A stretch of DNA of 64,000 nt, taken from contig NZ_JACHJP010000002.1 in the NCBI RefSeq assembly GCF_014203715.1, positions 372,001-436,000 on the forward strand, written 5' to 3'. How positions within the stretch are numbered: the first letter of the stretch is position 1; every line of letters starts with the position of its first letter. Below, in pieces: positions 63,414 to 64,000 of this stretch. Below the pieces are notes generated by a model. The model ran no database searches and was not told the origin of the DNA. It saw only the letters and a list, made by a program, of their open reading frames with translations. The DNA comes from Streptosporangium saharense (GTDB taxonomy: Bacteria; Actinomycetota; Actinomycetes; Streptosporangiales; Streptosporangiaceae). Made by a program: the position numbers and the translations under genes.

Positions 63414-63848
63414 TCAGCGGGTGGCTCCCACGGCGACCGGGGAGCGGTCACGCCGCCACAGGCTGTCCAGGGCGAGCGCCCCGCCGCCGCTGAACCCGAT
63501 GGCCAGGCAGACGGCGAACAGGACGAGGACGTACTCGAACCCTCCCTGCTGGGAGAAGAAGCCCTTGCCCGTGTGGACGAAGAAGTAGGCCCCGACCATG
63601 TCGAGGGCGAGGACGACGCCCGCCACGGGCAGCGCGGCGCCGAGGATGAGGGCGAGGCCGCCGAGGAGCTCGCTGCCCACGACCAGGGGCGCCGCCACCG
63701 AGGGCAGCGGGATGTTGAGGTGGGCGAAGCCGTCGGCGACCCCGCTGAGCCCGGTGCTGAGGAGCTTCTGCAGGCCGTGCGCGATGAACACGATGCCGAT
63801 GACGACCCGGGCGAGCAAAAGGGTGTAAGGCCCGATTCTCTCCAGCAT
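63414..63848 (-). CDS. DoxX-family membrane protein
   Basis: This is a 144-residue, four-helix membrane protein. LLLARVVIGIVFIAHGLQKL, GLALILGAALPVAG and the VHTGKGFFSQQGGFEYVLVL segment (by pattern) are typical of DoxX/DoxD-like proteins. In mycobacteria a DoxX homologue helps redox homeostasis with superoxide dismutase and a thiol factor. ATG 63848 follows AGGAG. A 16-bp dyad of MarR-operator shape lies upstream at 63910, so it is probably repressed by a MarR-type regulator. Confidence 0.88.
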   Translation of the reverse strand: MLERIGPYTLLLARVVIGIVFIAHGLQKLLSTGLSGVADGFAHLNIPLPSVAAPLVVGSELLGGLALILGAALPVAGVVLALDMVGAYFFVHTGKGFFSQQGGFEYVLVLFAVCLAIGFSGGGALALDSLWRRDRSPVAVGATR

Positions 63849-63909
63849 GACTTTTCTCCTGATTGCGATGTGGTTCTCTGGTGAACCGGCACCCACAGGT
63901 CGACGTTTT

Positions 63910-63925
63910 GGTTGAACGTTGAACC
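63910..63925. promoter_or_regulatory. MarR-like operator GGTTGAACGTTGAACC upstream of doxX
   Basis: The 16-bp sequence pairs 7 of 8 positions across its centre and contains two TTGAA/TTCAA half-sites, like operators of several MarR-family redox regulators. It lies 62-77 bp upstream of ATG 63848. The remaining 75 bp to the window end hold no supported gene. Confidence 0.45.
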
Positions 63926-64000
63926 ATTTGGGCATAGTACGGCAATGTACAAACGCCAAAAATGGGGCCGGAACTGTGCTTTCAGAGCACGAGCACTTCG

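Overview
The window is a GC-rich (roughly 70 percent or more by eye), gene-dense stretch of actinobacterial chromosome. A classical menaquinone pathway (isochorismate synthase, menD, menB, menE), a DUF3040 protein, a DUF5999 protein, an HrdB-like sigma factor and the block gcvP / MerR / bifunctional nuclease / FtsR / FHA / mannose-1-phosphate guanylyltransferase / CDP-alcohol phosphatidyltransferase point to Streptosporangiales, most likely Streptosporangiaceae. Streptomyces is less likely because it uses the futalosine route. The genus is an inference. I see no tRNA, rRNA, CRISPR array, transposase or phage structural gene.

Layout. 0-5 kb: XRE regulator divergent from methionine aminopeptidase, MerR/GyrI regulator, DUF3817, ABC-F ATPase, DUF4037. 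5-12 kb: a solitary tyrosine recombinase, a CDF/ArsR metal pair, a YtrA-type GntR-ABC operon opening with a perfect 48-bp palindrome, and an MFS-oxidase operon divergent from an HxlR regulator across a concentric 53-bp dyad. 12-24 kb: a candidate structured RNA behind a sigma-R-like promoter, plsC, a first MecA-like penicillin-binding protein, DUF3040, YnfA, a trpB-trpA-GntR module, SGNH hydrolase, isochorismate synthase, YigZ and a second MecA-like penicillin-binding protein. 23.6-33.6 kb (accessory in character): an ECF sigma factor fused to a degenerate truncated tyrosine recombinase, SnoaL, MarR, an orphan response regulator, sulfotransferase, a beta-propeller glycosidase-like protein, a stand-alone LanC-like protein with a CCG zinc motif, and a LAL regulator. 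33.6-40.5 kb: a translationally coupled dnaK-grpE-cbpA-cbpM-clpB chaperone operon. 40.5-45.7 kb: DedA, menD, menB, menE and a small secreted protein. 45.8-54 kb: principal-type sigma factor, SMR pump/azoreductase, a second CDF/ArsR pair, TetR, DUF5999 and small hypotheticals. 54-64 kb: riboswitch-controlled gcvP and the conserved FHA/FtsR/cell-envelope block.

The most unusual unexplained signal is a dispersed 15-bp AT-rich word, CTTTAC-WAW-GTAGAT. It occurs five times, at 5108, 15878, 21667, 25962 and 44732. One copy covers the -10 box of the tyrosine recombinase gene, two sit at the very end of transcription-factor genes at the stop codon, one lies upstream of yigZ, and one is embedded in frame inside menE, where it requires codons that are rare in this genome. 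A related palindrome sits at the promoter of the TetR gene at 51105. The second major oddity is the sigma factor/recombinase fusion. Coordinates of starts were chosen from ribosome-binding sites and family alignment from memory; no database search was possible.
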